From assembly GCA_000149225.2 (NCBI GenBank), contig CM000693.1, positions 1 through 64,000 on the forward strand: a stretch of DNA of 64,000 nt, read 5' to 3'. This DNA comes from Lachancea kluyveri NRRL Y-12651 (Eukaryota; Ascomycota; Saccharomycetes; Saccharomycetales; Saccharomycetaceae). The position numbers were made by a program, and so were the translations under genes. Position 1 is the stretch's first letter; each line of letters opens with the position of its first letter. This document shows positions 41,092-50,849 of the stretch, in pieces. The notes beneath the pieces were generated by a model, which was not told the origin of the DNA, did not search any database, and saw only the letters and a list, made by a program, of their open reading frames with translations.

Positions 41092-43518
41092 ATGAAATTG
41101 CTAGAAAATATTCAATTTCTCGGAATACTCCTGAGCGTTTCCTCTCTAGTACAATCTAAAACTGTGCCGAGAAAGGATCATTCCTCAAAACAATACTTCG
41201 CCCTCGAAACAGATGCTAGCATAGAAGAACTATCAGCATTGTATCCTGATTGGATTTATGAGCATGAGGTCCGTGGACTAGAAAAACACTATGTTTTCTC
41301 AAGGAATATTTCACGTTTGGGAGAGAGAAGCGATATTTCCCTGGAGATTGATTCATCGATTATATCATCATTTCATAACTTGCCTCCAAAGAAATTGCAC
41401 AGAAGGCTACCAATTCCGGAACCTCCAATAGACTCCAGCCTGCTCCCATTAAATACTGCAAAGGAAAAGCTTTCTATTTCAGATCCAGAGTTTGACAAAC
41501 AGTGGCATTTAATTAACACTAACTTCCCAGGAAACGATGTTAATGTCACTGCTCTTTGGTACGAGAACATCACAGGACATGGTGTTGTTGCTGCTATCGT
41601 CGATGATGGGTTGGATTACGAAAATCGGGACTTAAAAGACAACTTCTGTGCCGAGGGCTCATGGGACTTTAATGATAATACCCCTTTGCCAAAGCCAAGA
41701 TTGAGGGACGATTACCATGGTACACGTTGTGCAGGTGAAATAGCTGCTGTAAAAAACGATGCATGTGGTGTTGGTGTTGCTTACAATGCTAAAGTTGCCG
41801 GAATCAGAATCTTGTCTGGTGAGATTACTTCGGAAGACGAGGCAGCCTCCTTGGTTTACGGTTTGGGTGTCAACGATATATATTCATGCTCCTGGGGTCC
41901 AGCTGATGATGGTAGACAGATGCAAGCGCCAGATGAATTGGTGAAAAAGGCCATTGTTAAAGGTGTGCTAGAGGGCAGAGACGAAAAAGGTGCACTCTAT
42001 GTTTTTGCAAGCGGTAACGGTGGTTTATACGATGACAACTGTAATTACGACGGCTATACAAACTCCATATATTCTATTACAGTGGGTGCTATTGATCACA
42101 AGGGCTTACATCCTCCATACGCAGAGGCATGTTCTGCTGTTTTGGTGGTCACGTATTCTTCTGGTTCGGGTGAGCATATTCATTCCACAGATGTAAACAA
42201 CCAATGTAGCCATAGACACGGTGGTACCTCTGCAGCAGCTCCCTTAGCTGCAGGAATATATTCTCTAGTTTTAGAAGCGAACCCTGATTTGACCTGGAGA
42301 GATGTTCAGTATCTAACCATTCTTTCTTCTGTTGAGATCAATGAGTACGACGGAGATTGGCGAGACGGTGGCCTAGGCAAGCGTTATTCTCATCGTTATG
42401 GATATGGTAAATTGGACGCTTACAAGATTGTAGATTTAGCTCGTAATTGGAAAAATGTTAATCCACAATCATGGCACTATCTACGCACCAAAGGTGTTTC
42501 CGAGTCTACCAACTCTACCGATGAAGTTTTGGAGTCCACAGTTGAAATAAAAGAGGAAGACTTAGAAAAATCGAACTTTAAACGTGTGGAGCACATCACA
42601 GTAACGGTTAATATCGACGCAGACTTCCGAGGACATACCACTGTTGACTTGGTTTCACCAAGTGGTATGATCTCCAATTTAGGAGTTGTCAGAAAACTTG
42701 ACAGATCCAAGCAAGGTTTTCCTAACTGGACATTTATGTCAGTAGCCCACTGGGGCGAAAAGGGCGTAGGCACATGGAAATTACAAGTGAGGACGACTAA
42801 TGAGGGTGATACTGTAAAATTCAACAGCTGGAGGTTAAAACTTTTTGGAGAGTCTATTGATGCATCAAAAGCCAAGACTTTTAAATTTGGTAATGATGCA
42901 GAAACCTTACCCGACCTCACATCGTCCACTGTTTCAGCACTAAGCTCTATAACATCCACGCTCTCACACATAGCTTCCTCGATAATGGCTACGGAGACAA
43001 CATCTTTAACTTCTTTCAGTACGCCTGCATCTGCCACTACAGACCCCGAACTAGATACCAATACACCAAACAGGCTCCCATCTCCTTCACAAGCAATGCA
43101 TTACTTCATTTTTGTTTTCGTTGTTGGAGCAGTTTTCCTAGTACTTTACTTTGTGTTTTTTGTAAAATCAAGAAGAAGAATCAGGAGAAGCAGAGCAGAA
43201 GCGTACGAATTCGATATAATTGATTCGGACTCGGAATATGATTCATCTGTTGATAACAGTGCTGATGCGAATACGAGATTCATTAATGACGCTGATGTTG
43301 TTGATTTTGATTTTGATTTATCCGATGAAGAGCTTTTAAGAAGCTCAAGTGTCTCACCATTGGCTAGTAACTATAACAAGCGCCCGGCTAATAATATAGA
43401 TGAAGTCATAGAGAACCCTTTTGAGGACACAAACCATGAAGCTTCCTCATCTACACCCTCCCCATCCGACAATCATCCATCAGCAAACCAGGACTCAAAC
43501 AAAAAAGAAGAACATTGA
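41092..43518 (+). CDS. KEX2: Kexin, Golgi pro-protein convertase
   Basis: Calcium-dependent subtilisin-family serine protease of the late Golgi that cleaves after Lys-Arg or Arg-Arg, maturing alpha-factor and killer-toxin-type precursors. I choose the ATG at 41092 (808 residues), not 41008, because it starts directly with a signal peptide (MKLLENIQFLGILLSVSSLV), as in S. cerevisiae. Then come a propeptide with a basic site (HRRLPIP) and the catalytic domain with Asp171 (IVDDGLD), His209 (DYHGTRC), the oxyanion Asn in FASGNGG and Ser380 (GGTSAAAP). A P domain follows (about residues 440-590), then a Ser/Thr-rich stalk, a transmembrane helix (YFIFVFVVGAVFLVLYFVFF) and an acidic cytosolic tail carrying the YEFDI Golgi-retention-type tyrosine signal. 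All catalytic residues are present. Confidence 0.97.
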   Translation: MKLLENIQFLGILLSVSSLVQSKTVPRKDHSSKQYFALETDASIEELSALYPDWIYEHEVRGLEKHYVFSRNISRLGERSDISLEIDSSIISSFHNLPPKKLHRRLPIPEPPIDSSLLPLNTAKEKLSISDPEFDKQWHLINTNFPGNDVNVTALWYENITGHGVVAAIVDDGLDYENRDLKDNFCAEGSWDFNDNTPLPKPRLRDDYHGTRCAGEIAAVKNDACGVGVAYNAKVAGIRILSGEITSEDEAASLVYGLGVNDIYSCSWGPADDGRQMQAPDELVKKAIVKGVLEGRDEKGALYVFASGNGGLYDDNCNYDGYTNSIYSITVGAIDHKGLHPPYAEACSAVLVVTYSSGSGEHIHSTDVNNQCSHRHGGTSAAAPLAAGIYSLVLEANPDLTWRDVQYLTILSSVEINEYDGDWRDGGLGKRYSHRYGYGKLDAYKIVDLARNWKNVNPQSWHYLRTKGVSESTNSTDEVLESTVEIKEEDLEKSNFKRVEHITVTVNIDADFRGHTTVDLVSPSGMISNLGVVRKLDRSKQGFPNWTFMSVAHWGEKGVGTWKLQVRTTNEGDTVKFNSWRLKLFGESIDASKAKTFKFGNDAETLPDLTSSTVSALSSITSTLSHIASSIMATETTSLTSFSTPASATTDPELDTNTPNRLPSPSQAMHYFIFVFVVGAVFLVLYFVFFVKSRRRIRRSRAEAYEFDIIDSDSEYDSSVDNSADANTRFINDADVVDFDFDLSDEELLRSSSVSPLASNYNKRPANNIDEVIENPFEDTNHEASSSTPSPSDNHPSANQDSNKKEEH

Positions 43519-44004
43519 GCACTGTATAAATCCAATACGAAAACCTGGTTTCATAGTGCTTAGACATTATCAATTTAGTTTTTTTTTTTTTTAGATTTAC
43601 AGGACTTAAAAACTTAGATCTGTCATAAAACCTATGTACCATATTGTATAAAGAGTCTAATAATTAACGCCCGAGTACTATGAGCTTTTCAATGCCGAAA
43701 TTTGCCCAGTACATTTCTGAAAATTCCTGATACCACTCGCAAATCTGCTGAGTTCGAACTGTGTAAATTTTCAATTCTAATTTATAGCTCAAAAGCTATA
43801 ATGTTAGATTCAATTTAAATATCTAGTTCAAACATGGAGATAGAAAGGACTATAACTTTATTGGTTTCTCATTATGCACGTTTACGCGACAATTATTTCA
43901 TTGCTCGGCAGGTCCTGTTAGCGGGAATTGAAAGTCAAAAAAAAAAAAAACTAATTGGCACCCTAATCCGCTCAATGGCCCTAGGCTAAACACATCGTTC
44001 AAAA
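43519..44004. other. KEX2-YTP1 intergenic region
   Basis: 486 bases between tandem genes with a T-rich stretch after KEX2 (probable 3' end region) and an A13 tract at 43938-43950 shortly upstream of YTP1. Nothing else is seen. Confidence 0.4.
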
Positions 44005-45357
44005 ATGAGGTTGCAATTCTCAAGTTCAGTCACAGTTTTATTTTCTTTTCTACTTTGCCATGTTGTGATGGGAGACAATTCTATGCAAATGGACAACACT
44101 GATGAGTATACAAGACCTGACATTGTGGCCGCCGGATCGAAGACTTTCCATTGGCTGTCCACATTGTTTTTCCTTTTCATCTTACCTTGTATTTCAACAT
44201 GCCTGACATTTGCTGGTAAATTGTATTCCTCAATTTTCTTTCAATTTATCAGTACGGGCTTTGCCGTGATAGAAGCTTTAGTTTTGAGATTTCCTGATGG
44301 CGACGGGGTAGAAAATAGAACATCCAGAGGTACTGCCTATTTTTTGGCAGCTCTGTTGCTACTAACTTTGTTCTTTGGTAGTTTGGCAAGCGGAACTGGC
44401 GCGTTGCTCAAGAATATGAAGTTGAGGTCCCTTATTTCCCACGCCGGTGAAAAGAAGCTAAATTATATTCATAGGGGGTTATCATTTATAGTTGTTTTGA
44501 CAGGTTGGGTGAAGGTTTGTTTGGCACCAGTTGCTCTTTTTGGCTTCTGCAGAGATAAACATACAGGACAGTGCATTGCGCATGGTGTGATGGGCTCCGC
44601 ATTTGTCCTTTACGGATTTGTTTATTCGTTAGTGCTGGTTATACCCTGGATCAGAAAATCAGAGAGCAAGTATTCTCAGGATTTTATTGACAGTTGTGTG
44701 ATGTGCGCATGGGGAGTGGTGAACACTTTCACGGAGCACAGATGGGGCAGAGAGGGTTGGGGCCATGGTGATTACCAACACACCGCGATGGGCATAATTT
44801 GGTGGGCTGGTGGCTTACTAGGTATTTTCCTAGCTAGAGGTGGGAAAAGAACGTTTGTGCCAAGCCTTCTAATTATATTTACTGGATGGGCCATGTCGGA
44901 ACATGCTCAACATCTAGTCATTAGTACGAAAGTTCATGCCCTATTTGGACTAATCTTGATGAGTGGTGGTGCACTGAGGATCATTGAGATATCGCTTTTG
45001 TTAAAAGACAAGAGGACAGAAAAAGATATTTATTCGTTCCAGTACTTAGCACCTTTCTGTTTAGTCTGTTCAGGAGTTTTGTTTATGGCTGCAAATGAGG
45101 AGCAATTGGTCTTGGTTTTAAGGTTGGGCGCTGACCATAGTGCTTATAGTTTGGTCATCATAGCTGGTGCATTTTTGGTTTACCTTTGGATACTAATATG
45201 CCTAGACTTATACCTACGATTAGTAAATGCCCAGGAAGGAGGATTTCTGAAAAATTACTCGGCTGTTAATGATGAGGAAGCAGTTGCTGAGTTTGAATTG
45301 AATAATATTCATCATGGTGTTTTACACGATGGTGAAAGTGCCAGCGAAAATCTCTGA
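44005..45357 (+). CDS. YTP1: Ytp1-like polytopic membrane protein
   Basis: 450 residues, close to S. cerevisiae Ytp1 (459), with the same neighbour KEX2 on the same side and strand. There is an N-terminal signal sequence (MRLQFSSSVTVLFSFLLCHVV), then about nine to eleven hydrophobic segments. Conserved His/Trp-rich luminal or interfacial motifs include the TFTEHRWGREGWGHGDYQHT region and WAMSEHAQH, and the C-terminal tail is acidic. The molecular function is not known in S. cerevisiae; the name reflects weak similarity to mitochondrial electron-transport proteins. The His-rich motifs are reminiscent of heme- or metal-binding membrane proteins (inference). Confidence 0.93.
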   Translation: MRLQFSSSVTVLFSFLLCHVVMGDNSMQMDNTDEYTRPDIVAAGSKTFHWLSTLFFLFILPCISTCLTFAGKLYSSIFFQFISTGFAVIEALVLRFPDGDGVENRTSRGTAYFLAALLLLTLFFGSLASGTGALLKNMKLRSLISHAGEKKLNYIHRGLSFIVVLTGWVKVCLAPVALFGFCRDKHTGQCIAHGVMGSAFVLYGFVYSLVLVIPWIRKSESKYSQDFIDSCVMCAWGVVNTFTEHRWGREGWGHGDYQHTAMGIIWWAGGLLGIFLARGGKRTFVPSLLIIFTGWAMSEHAQHLVISTKVHALFGLILMSGGALRIIEISLLLKDKRTEKDIYSFQYLAPFCLVCSGVLFMAANEEQLVLVLRLGADHSAYSLVIIAGAFLVYLWILICLDLYLRLVNAQEGGFLKNYSAVNDEEAVAEFELNNIHHGVLHDGESASENL

Positions 45358-45436
45358 GAAAAAGAGCAGGAAGGCAAACAATGGATAGATGTTCGTAGGC
45401 AGGGCTGTAAAATATCAGGAAAAGCGATTGAGCGCT

Positions 45437-46046
45437 TTAATAAATCTTTATTGTCGAGAGAACTTGGCTATTAGCTGGTTCAGAGCTCTCATGCGTGTTA
45501 CTTAAATCGGACAGTAAGTTCGTATATCCCAGTTTTTTTCTGTTAAAAGTTTCCTCGTTAAAGAACAACTGATAGTTATTGCACTCGATTTTTAGAGCTA
45601 GTTTTCCGATGCACGTACAGAAATCATTATGTGCAAGCCGGGCAGTTTCGTATGCTTTTCTTTCAGTTTGTGGACAGCTTATCACGAGCGAAGTTCTCAA
45701 TGTATTGGTTATGTATATTGTTTTCTTTGCGAAGAACACCAGAGGTCTCGGTATTTAAAATTGAGTCGTGAATAGAAGCTCTTTCCAAAACTCGCTATCA
45801 CCGATGACATCGGTAAAGATGAAATTACTAATTATTTTACCCTTGTTCCCGTTATCGCTAAGCAGTATATTTAACTCTTGACCAGGATTTCTGATGTTGC
45901 CAAGTGAGCCCTGGTTTCCAATCAAGTGTATTTGATTCATAGATTCTATTTTTCAAAAACTCGGTATAATTTTTGGCGGTTCTCGAAATTTTCGAGTTTA
46001 TCTTGAACAGGCACCTGTGCTTATTATTTCTTTTGTCTCTGCCCAA
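45437..46046 (-). pseudogene. Decayed ORF between YTP1 and LAP3, unrecognised
   Basis: Minus-strand open stretches line up end to end. A piece from 46046 (NYTEFLKNRIYESNT) changes frame near 45940 into a piece beginning MNQIHLIGNQGSLGN. That piece runs to a TAA at 45755-45757, and the same frame continues to 45437 (VFFAKKTIYITNTLRTSLV). Composition and continuity suggest a former protein gene of about 180-200 codons. I do not recognise the family. The alternative is chance openness in AT-rich DNA, or an unrecognised intron that removes the stop. Confidence 0.35.
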
Positions 46047-47270
46047 CAGTTGTACGGTAACGCTCCCGGCCCCCCTTTCTTGACTTGTTTACATTCATTC
46101 GATGCTTTTCTTTCATTTCTCGATCAAATTTTCATTGGAAATTAATTTTTGGTACGATATATGTATGAATATAGCAGAGATTTCTTGTTGTTTGAATTTG
46201 ATTATGTCTTCGTAAATGCTTATTCACATTCGGGATATTGGAGCTTTAAGCTGTCACTTCCATTTTTTACGCATAACCAGAGTATAAAAGAGTTAGACCC
46301 TTAGTTCACCTTCAAAAAAGGATGTGGATTAAATGGTGTGTTACTTCATACCTGCTTTTTATTCTTCTCGGCTTTAGAATATAGTTGATTAATTGAAGAA
46401 GAGAGTAGAAATTCACCCTTGTCCAGTTGGCTTCCTATTTCTCCCCCTAAAAAACATGTGCCGTATAGCTAAATTAGACAATATAAAGACGTGTTCACAG
46501 TCTCTACTGAATCCAAAATATTAAATTCTTTATGGTCTGCATAATACGCAGTCCTATATTGTTCTTTTGCTACTTGCCACTTTGTTGGCGATCGTACAAG
46601 TACACCAGGCTACAGAAAGTACATTAAAATCTGTAAAACAACGAAAGAAAATATTTCTTGGGACCCGGTGTTCGTTTACAACTTAAAACAAATCGAACTT
46701 TGCCTTTCGAGTACGACTCTGTTCGATTACTGAGGTATGAAACTTGTAAGGCATATGCAACTGCCTACAGATTTTTAATGGATAATGGCGTTGCATCTCA
46801 AAGCAGCCTCTATGACAATTTTTTATGAATATAGGTGCGATGCATAGACTTCAGCTTCTGTGTGTAAAAATATGTTAATTGAGCATAAAAAGTACAGTTC
46901 GTATAGGCAAACCTGATATTGAAAAATGTTCGATTAAATATTTAAACCAAGTTTAACATTTACGAATATTACACAAGTATGCATATGCCCATCGACTTCT
47001 TTTTTTCCCCTTGAAGTATACATTATTTTTAAGATTAGTCTATAAAACCATAATTTTAGGTGAAAACAAAAAACAATAATTTGTAGTTATACGGATGATG
47101 AGGTGTACAATTCTTGCTAGCAGTTTCTATATGTTTTAGTTTTAGCTTACACTGTAGATAACACTAAATAACGTAAAAACTCAAAAAAGTCTCTCTCGCA
47201 ACGGCCACTGCACTTCTTTTCTTAGCAAAAGAAAAAAAAAATCAATTGATATAGACAATCTTCTCGGTGC
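46047..47270. other. Gene-free stretch before LAP3 3' end
   Basis: About 1.2 kb of AT-rich DNA between the decayed ORF and the LAP3 stop codon. There is no supportable ORF and no tRNA-like A/B-box pair was found by eye. Confidence 0.5.
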
Positions 47271-48695
47271 TTAACCAGCTAGTGCACCCATAGGATCCCA
47301 GATTGGTAAAACAATTGGAACCTCCTCCTTTGACGTAAACTTGGAGGCCAACTCTTTTGGCAACTCATCGACGTCGACAACAATTTGAAACGAATACTCC
47401 TCAAAATATTCCTGAGTCATTAGATATGAGCCATCCTTACCAGAGTCCTTGCCCCATGAATTTTCAACACGGTAGCGAACAGACTTTCCTGTGGTTTCAT
47501 CGACATGACACCCAGTGATTAACATAGCGTGCGTCATCAAACTTTCATTGAACTTGATACGGGACTCTTTCGACTGTTTTAATTCGTAACCAATGGATTT
47601 GTAGTTCCATAGCTGGGTATCCATGACACCGTGCTTCTTTTCCATGAATTTGGGAGTGTGGGAACCAAAAAACACTGGTTTGTTATTTTGTAAGCGCTTA
47701 ACAACCAATCCAGACAAGGTTTCATTGTCCAAATTTAAATACGTAACTGCCTCACCACCTAAAACATTACCCAATCTGTCTATCTTGATTAATTTACCAT
47801 AAGGATGTCTTGGGTCATTGATCAAAGACACTGGCTTAGAAGTGTTCAACTTCGCATAATCCTTTGCAAATTTCAATGGAGTTGTGCGCAAAGTCTTGAC
47901 CTTCTTGTCCTTGTCAATATATTCCCAGGTAAATTCCTGGTCGGGTTTAACTGGAGGTAAATCCATAAACATGGTCATTATCTTAAAAATTTCTCTCTTC
48001 ATCGAGAGTTTCAACTCGCTGATATCCTTACCATCCGTCAAGGCCTCCCTTAAAACTTCAGCAAATTCTCTCAACTTGGTAGTCAACAATTGGTTCCATT
48101 TTCTAGAAGAAGTAGTCGAGAATGGCAAGTCCGCGTATAAGTCTTTTGGTAGCAAACCATACTTCTTGACCAAGTTTAAAAACATACTGTACTGGCCACC
48201 ATCTTGGGTTGGTGCAGCCAATAAGTACTGAACTAAACGAGAATCAATGTCTTCTGTGTAAGTCTCAGTCACCTGCTCCAAAAAATAATTTGCCTTTTCT
48301 AACTTGTCATAGAAAAAGACATATGATTGAGACAACTCAAACTCTTTCAAGTTTAATTCGCGTGCCACGTTTAGTCTCAACTCGTTTGTTGCAGCGAATA
48401 ACCAGCACCTACCAGAAGAGCGTTGATTGGTGACTGGTGTACCATCAAGATCAACTGTCGTATTGAAAACACGAGGGTAATGCTTTAATAAGCGTGTCTT
48501 GTCTAGCAAGATCTCGTCTGCGTCGTAGTTCTTTAAAACGGTGGAAGCCAGCTGATGATTTAAATCTTTTTGGAAATCGTTGTTCCAAGCATTTATTTGG
48601 GAGATATCAATAGACATTTTGTAACGGATACTATTGGTGCTAAATGATTTTTTCAAGAGTGTTGACAAGATGGAGAATCTTGAGTGGTTGCGCAT
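47271..48695 (-). CDS. LAP3: Bleomycin hydrolase-type cysteine aminopeptidase
   Basis: Homohexameric papain-family cysteine peptidase (Gal6/Blh1/Ycp1) that degrades peptides, hydrolyses bleomycin and homocysteine thiolactone, and lies mainly in the cytosol. The 474-residue ORF has the active-site Cys97 in [10 protein letters not shown], the catalytic His in [10 protein letters not shown] and the Asn in [11 protein letters not shown]. The C-terminal [10 protein letters not shown] reaches into the active site, and its last residue is normally trimmed in S. cerevisiae. Residues 1-26 are Arg/Ser-rich and mitochondrial-presequence-like. An internal ATG at 48617 (MSIDIS) gives the standard cytosolic form, and a TATA-like element at the long-form ATG favours the short form (see findings). 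In S. cerevisiae LAP3 lies between NAR1 and KEX2; here it has moved. Confidence 0.96.
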   Translation of the reverse strand: MRNHSRFSILSTLLKKSFSTNSIRYKMSIDISQINAWNNDFQKDLNHQLASTVLKNYDADEILLDKTRLLKHYPRVFNTTVDLDGTPVTNQRSSGRCWLFAATNELRLNVARELNLKEFELSQSYVFFYDKLEKANYFLEQVTETYTEDIDSRLVQYLLAAPTQDGGQYSMFLNLVKKYGLLPKDLYADLPFSTTSSRKWNQLLTTKLREFAEVLREALTDGKDISELKLSMKREIFKIMTMFMDLPPVKPDQEFTWEYIDKDKKVKTLRTTPLKFAKDYAKLNTSKPVSLINDPRHPYGKLIKIDRLGNVLGGEAVTYLNLDNETLSGLVVKRLQNNKPVFFGSHTPKFMEKKHGVMDTQLWNYKSIGYELKQSKESRIKFNESLMTHAMLITGCHVDETTGKSVRYRVENSWGKDSGKDGSYLMTQEYFEEYSFQIVVDVDELPKELASKFTSKEEVPIVLPIWDPMGALAG

Positions 48696-48703
48696 TTATA
48701 TAA
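48696..48703 (-). promoter_or_regulatory. TATA-like element at LAP3
   Basis: Minus-strand TATATAAA directly abuts the upstream ATG of LAP3 (48695) and lies about 80 bases before the internal ATG at 48617. This spacing fits transcription that yields the shorter protein. Confidence 0.5.
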
Positions 48704-49761
48704 TCTCTTGTCCATCCCTTACTGTCGGGTGGATTGTAGAAGGCGGCCTTTCGCAGAGACGGTAAACATTTTGTACGGACACTACAAGAGACCCTGCTGG
48801 ACTTTTGATGACTGGCCCGATGCGTGGTATGTCCTTTGTAGGATAAATAGGTATAGTTATTTTTTGATTTTAGCTGTATAGCTTTGATAAGGGGTCAATT
48901 CGTTGACCAAAAACTTCCTGAACCAATTGAGCATTGCCCTTTACTGTATATTCTGGAGGGATATCAAAGGCGATAGATCTGCAGAATTCCTGCCAATACT
49001 TGATAGTCACTGTTGCAGAATTGGACCGGTATGTTTATTCTGAAGGCTTGGAGAGCCTCGTTACTTTAGCTGTAATATCTGCTAACCTATTGGATAGACA
49101 ATTTAGGGTATATCAATTATCCTTATTTGAATTTGGAAGCCAACATACCCATGCTGTCGAATGGTATTCTCATATCCGGTGCTTCCCTGTTCCATTTCTA
49201 CATATTATGATAGAGATTCTGGGTATTTTACGTGTGCGTATTGGCAGTGAATTTGTATAGCGTTGTTAGAGTCAAATTGCTACATGTACTTTACCACTCG
49301 CTCAAGCTCAAGAGAAACACATTGTAAAAAAAAAATCGGAATGGTTGAATCATTTATCCCACTAGGGGCACCTGCGGCAAATTGGTAGTAGTAGAGAACC
49401 CAGCTATCTACAGTATAGCATAGTTGTGCCGTGCTTATGTATGTATCTGTGTGCGTGTATTTTCTTGCGTTTAGAATAGCATCAGCTCTTACTCTATGGC
49501 GCAGAAGCACATTGAAAACAGATCTTCAGAGTAATCTTGATCAGGAACCCTAGTGTGTACTGCAGAAAGCTTTTTTTTTGTTTTCTGCTTTGGTTTAAGT
49601 TTAAGTTTATGGGCTCTTCTTGTTCTCATGTCAATTTTCCCATAGCATTTTTGGAATTCATTGCTTCTATTTGAGTTTCTTGTCAATATGGCGAAATTCT
49701 TTCTGAATAACCGAGTTCGATAGAAAAACAGTTACACTCTAAACGCAAAAGAAACACAGAG
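48704..49761. promoter_or_regulatory. Divergent LAP3/OMA1 intergenic region
   Basis: About 1.06 kb between divergent starts. It contains a 108-codon ORF (48934-49260, +) with no recognised domain, which I do not call. No confident regulatory site was found apart from the LAP3 TATA element. Confidence 0.45.
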
Positions 49762-50778
49762 ATGTTCAAGAAGGCTTGCGGGTTATTTTCAGGAGCCAGG
49801 CTTTATTCGAACCGGGTAGTTTATAAAAGATTTAACAACAACCAGGGAAGCTCGTTTTCCCAGCTGCTGTTTGATAGAACCTCGAGAAAATACCTCGCAC
49901 TGATATTTGGTAGTGGCTCTCTGTTTTACTTGACTCACCTAGAAGAAGCGCCTGTTAGCGGCAGGACTAGATTCATCTGGCTACCTCGTTCTCTGGAATT
50001 GAAAGTTGGTGCTTATTCATATAGGTCAATCCTTGGCGAAACTGAAGGCAGGATATTACCAACAAATCATTATTTAACCCGAAAAGTCTCTAACATCTTC
50101 CAAAAGATCGTAACTGCTGCTGAAAATGATCCAACAGTTGACAATAGCTTATTACAGGGAATTGATTGGCAAATACATATTGTTGATGATCCCAGAGCTC
50201 CTCCAAACGCTTTTGTTTTACCGGGAGGTAAGGTTTTTGTGTTTAGTAGTATCTTGAACGTCTGCAAAAATGAAGATGGCTTGGCTACTGTGCTATCGCA
50301 TGAGTTTGCCCATCAACTAGCAAGACATACTGCTGAGAATCTATCTAAAGCTCCAGTATACTCCATTATTGGTGCTCTGCTTTATACCGTGACAGGTGCT
50401 GACATTTTTAACAGATTGCTTTTAGACGGACTGCTAAGAATGCCCGCATCAAGGCAGATGGAAACTGAAGCCGATTACATTGGATTGATGATTATGTCGC
50501 GCGCTTGCTTTAATCCAGACGAATCAGTCAGACTTTGGCAACGTATGGCCCAGCTTGAACAGCAATCAAAGCGTCGTGGTATGATCAGTACAGAGTTCCT
50601 AAGCACACATCCTGCCAGCGATAAAAGAATTGAAAATATGGCGAACTGGCTGCCTAAAGCCAAGGAAATTTATTCTCAATCAAACTGTGGCATGCTAGGA
50701 GGTTATTATGATACATTCCAAAGTGCATTCGGTAGCCCTTTTTCTAGTGAACCTAAAATCACTAGCTGGGGCTTGTAA
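49762..50778 (+). CDS. OMA1: Mitochondrial inner-membrane metallopeptidase Oma1
   Basis: ATP-independent zinc metalloprotease of the mitochondrial inner membrane, with activity overlapping the m-AAA protease in membrane protein quality control under stress. 338 residues (S. cerevisiae Oma1 has 345). The N-terminus is Arg-rich and presequence-like (MFKKACGLFSGARLYSNRVVYKR). One hydrophobic membrane segment lies near residue 50 (YLALIFGSGSLFYLTHL), and the M48-family zinc site HEFAH is at residues 180-184. The third-ligand segment is METEADYIGL. Adjacent to PRP16 as in S. cerevisiae (YKR087C/YKR086W); the two converge with 71 bases between stops. Confidence 0.96.
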   Translation: MFKKACGLFSGARLYSNRVVYKRFNNNQGSSFSQLLFDRTSRKYLALIFGSGSLFYLTHLEEAPVSGRTRFIWLPRSLELKVGAYSYRSILGETEGRILPTNHYLTRKVSNIFQKIVTAAENDPTVDNSLLQGIDWQIHIVDDPRAPPNAFVLPGGKVFVFSSILNVCKNEDGLATVLSHEFAHQLARHTAENLSKAPVYSIIGALLYTVTGADIFNRLLLDGLLRMPASRQMETEADYIGLMIMSRACFNPDESVRLWQRMAQLEQQSKRRGMISTEFLSTHPASDKRIENMANWLPKAKEIYSQSNCGMLGGYYDTFQSAFGSPFSSEPKITSWGL

Positions 50779-50849
50779 ATAAATAAAATATCAATTATTT
50801 ACCAATATTTATGAAAAAAAAGAGAAAAAAATAAGATACCACTATTTAT

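Noticed and set aside
48934-49260. 108-codon + strand ORF between LAP3 and OMA1
   Set aside because: No recognised domain, lies in a divergent promoter region and has no syntenic support; left out for lack of evidence.
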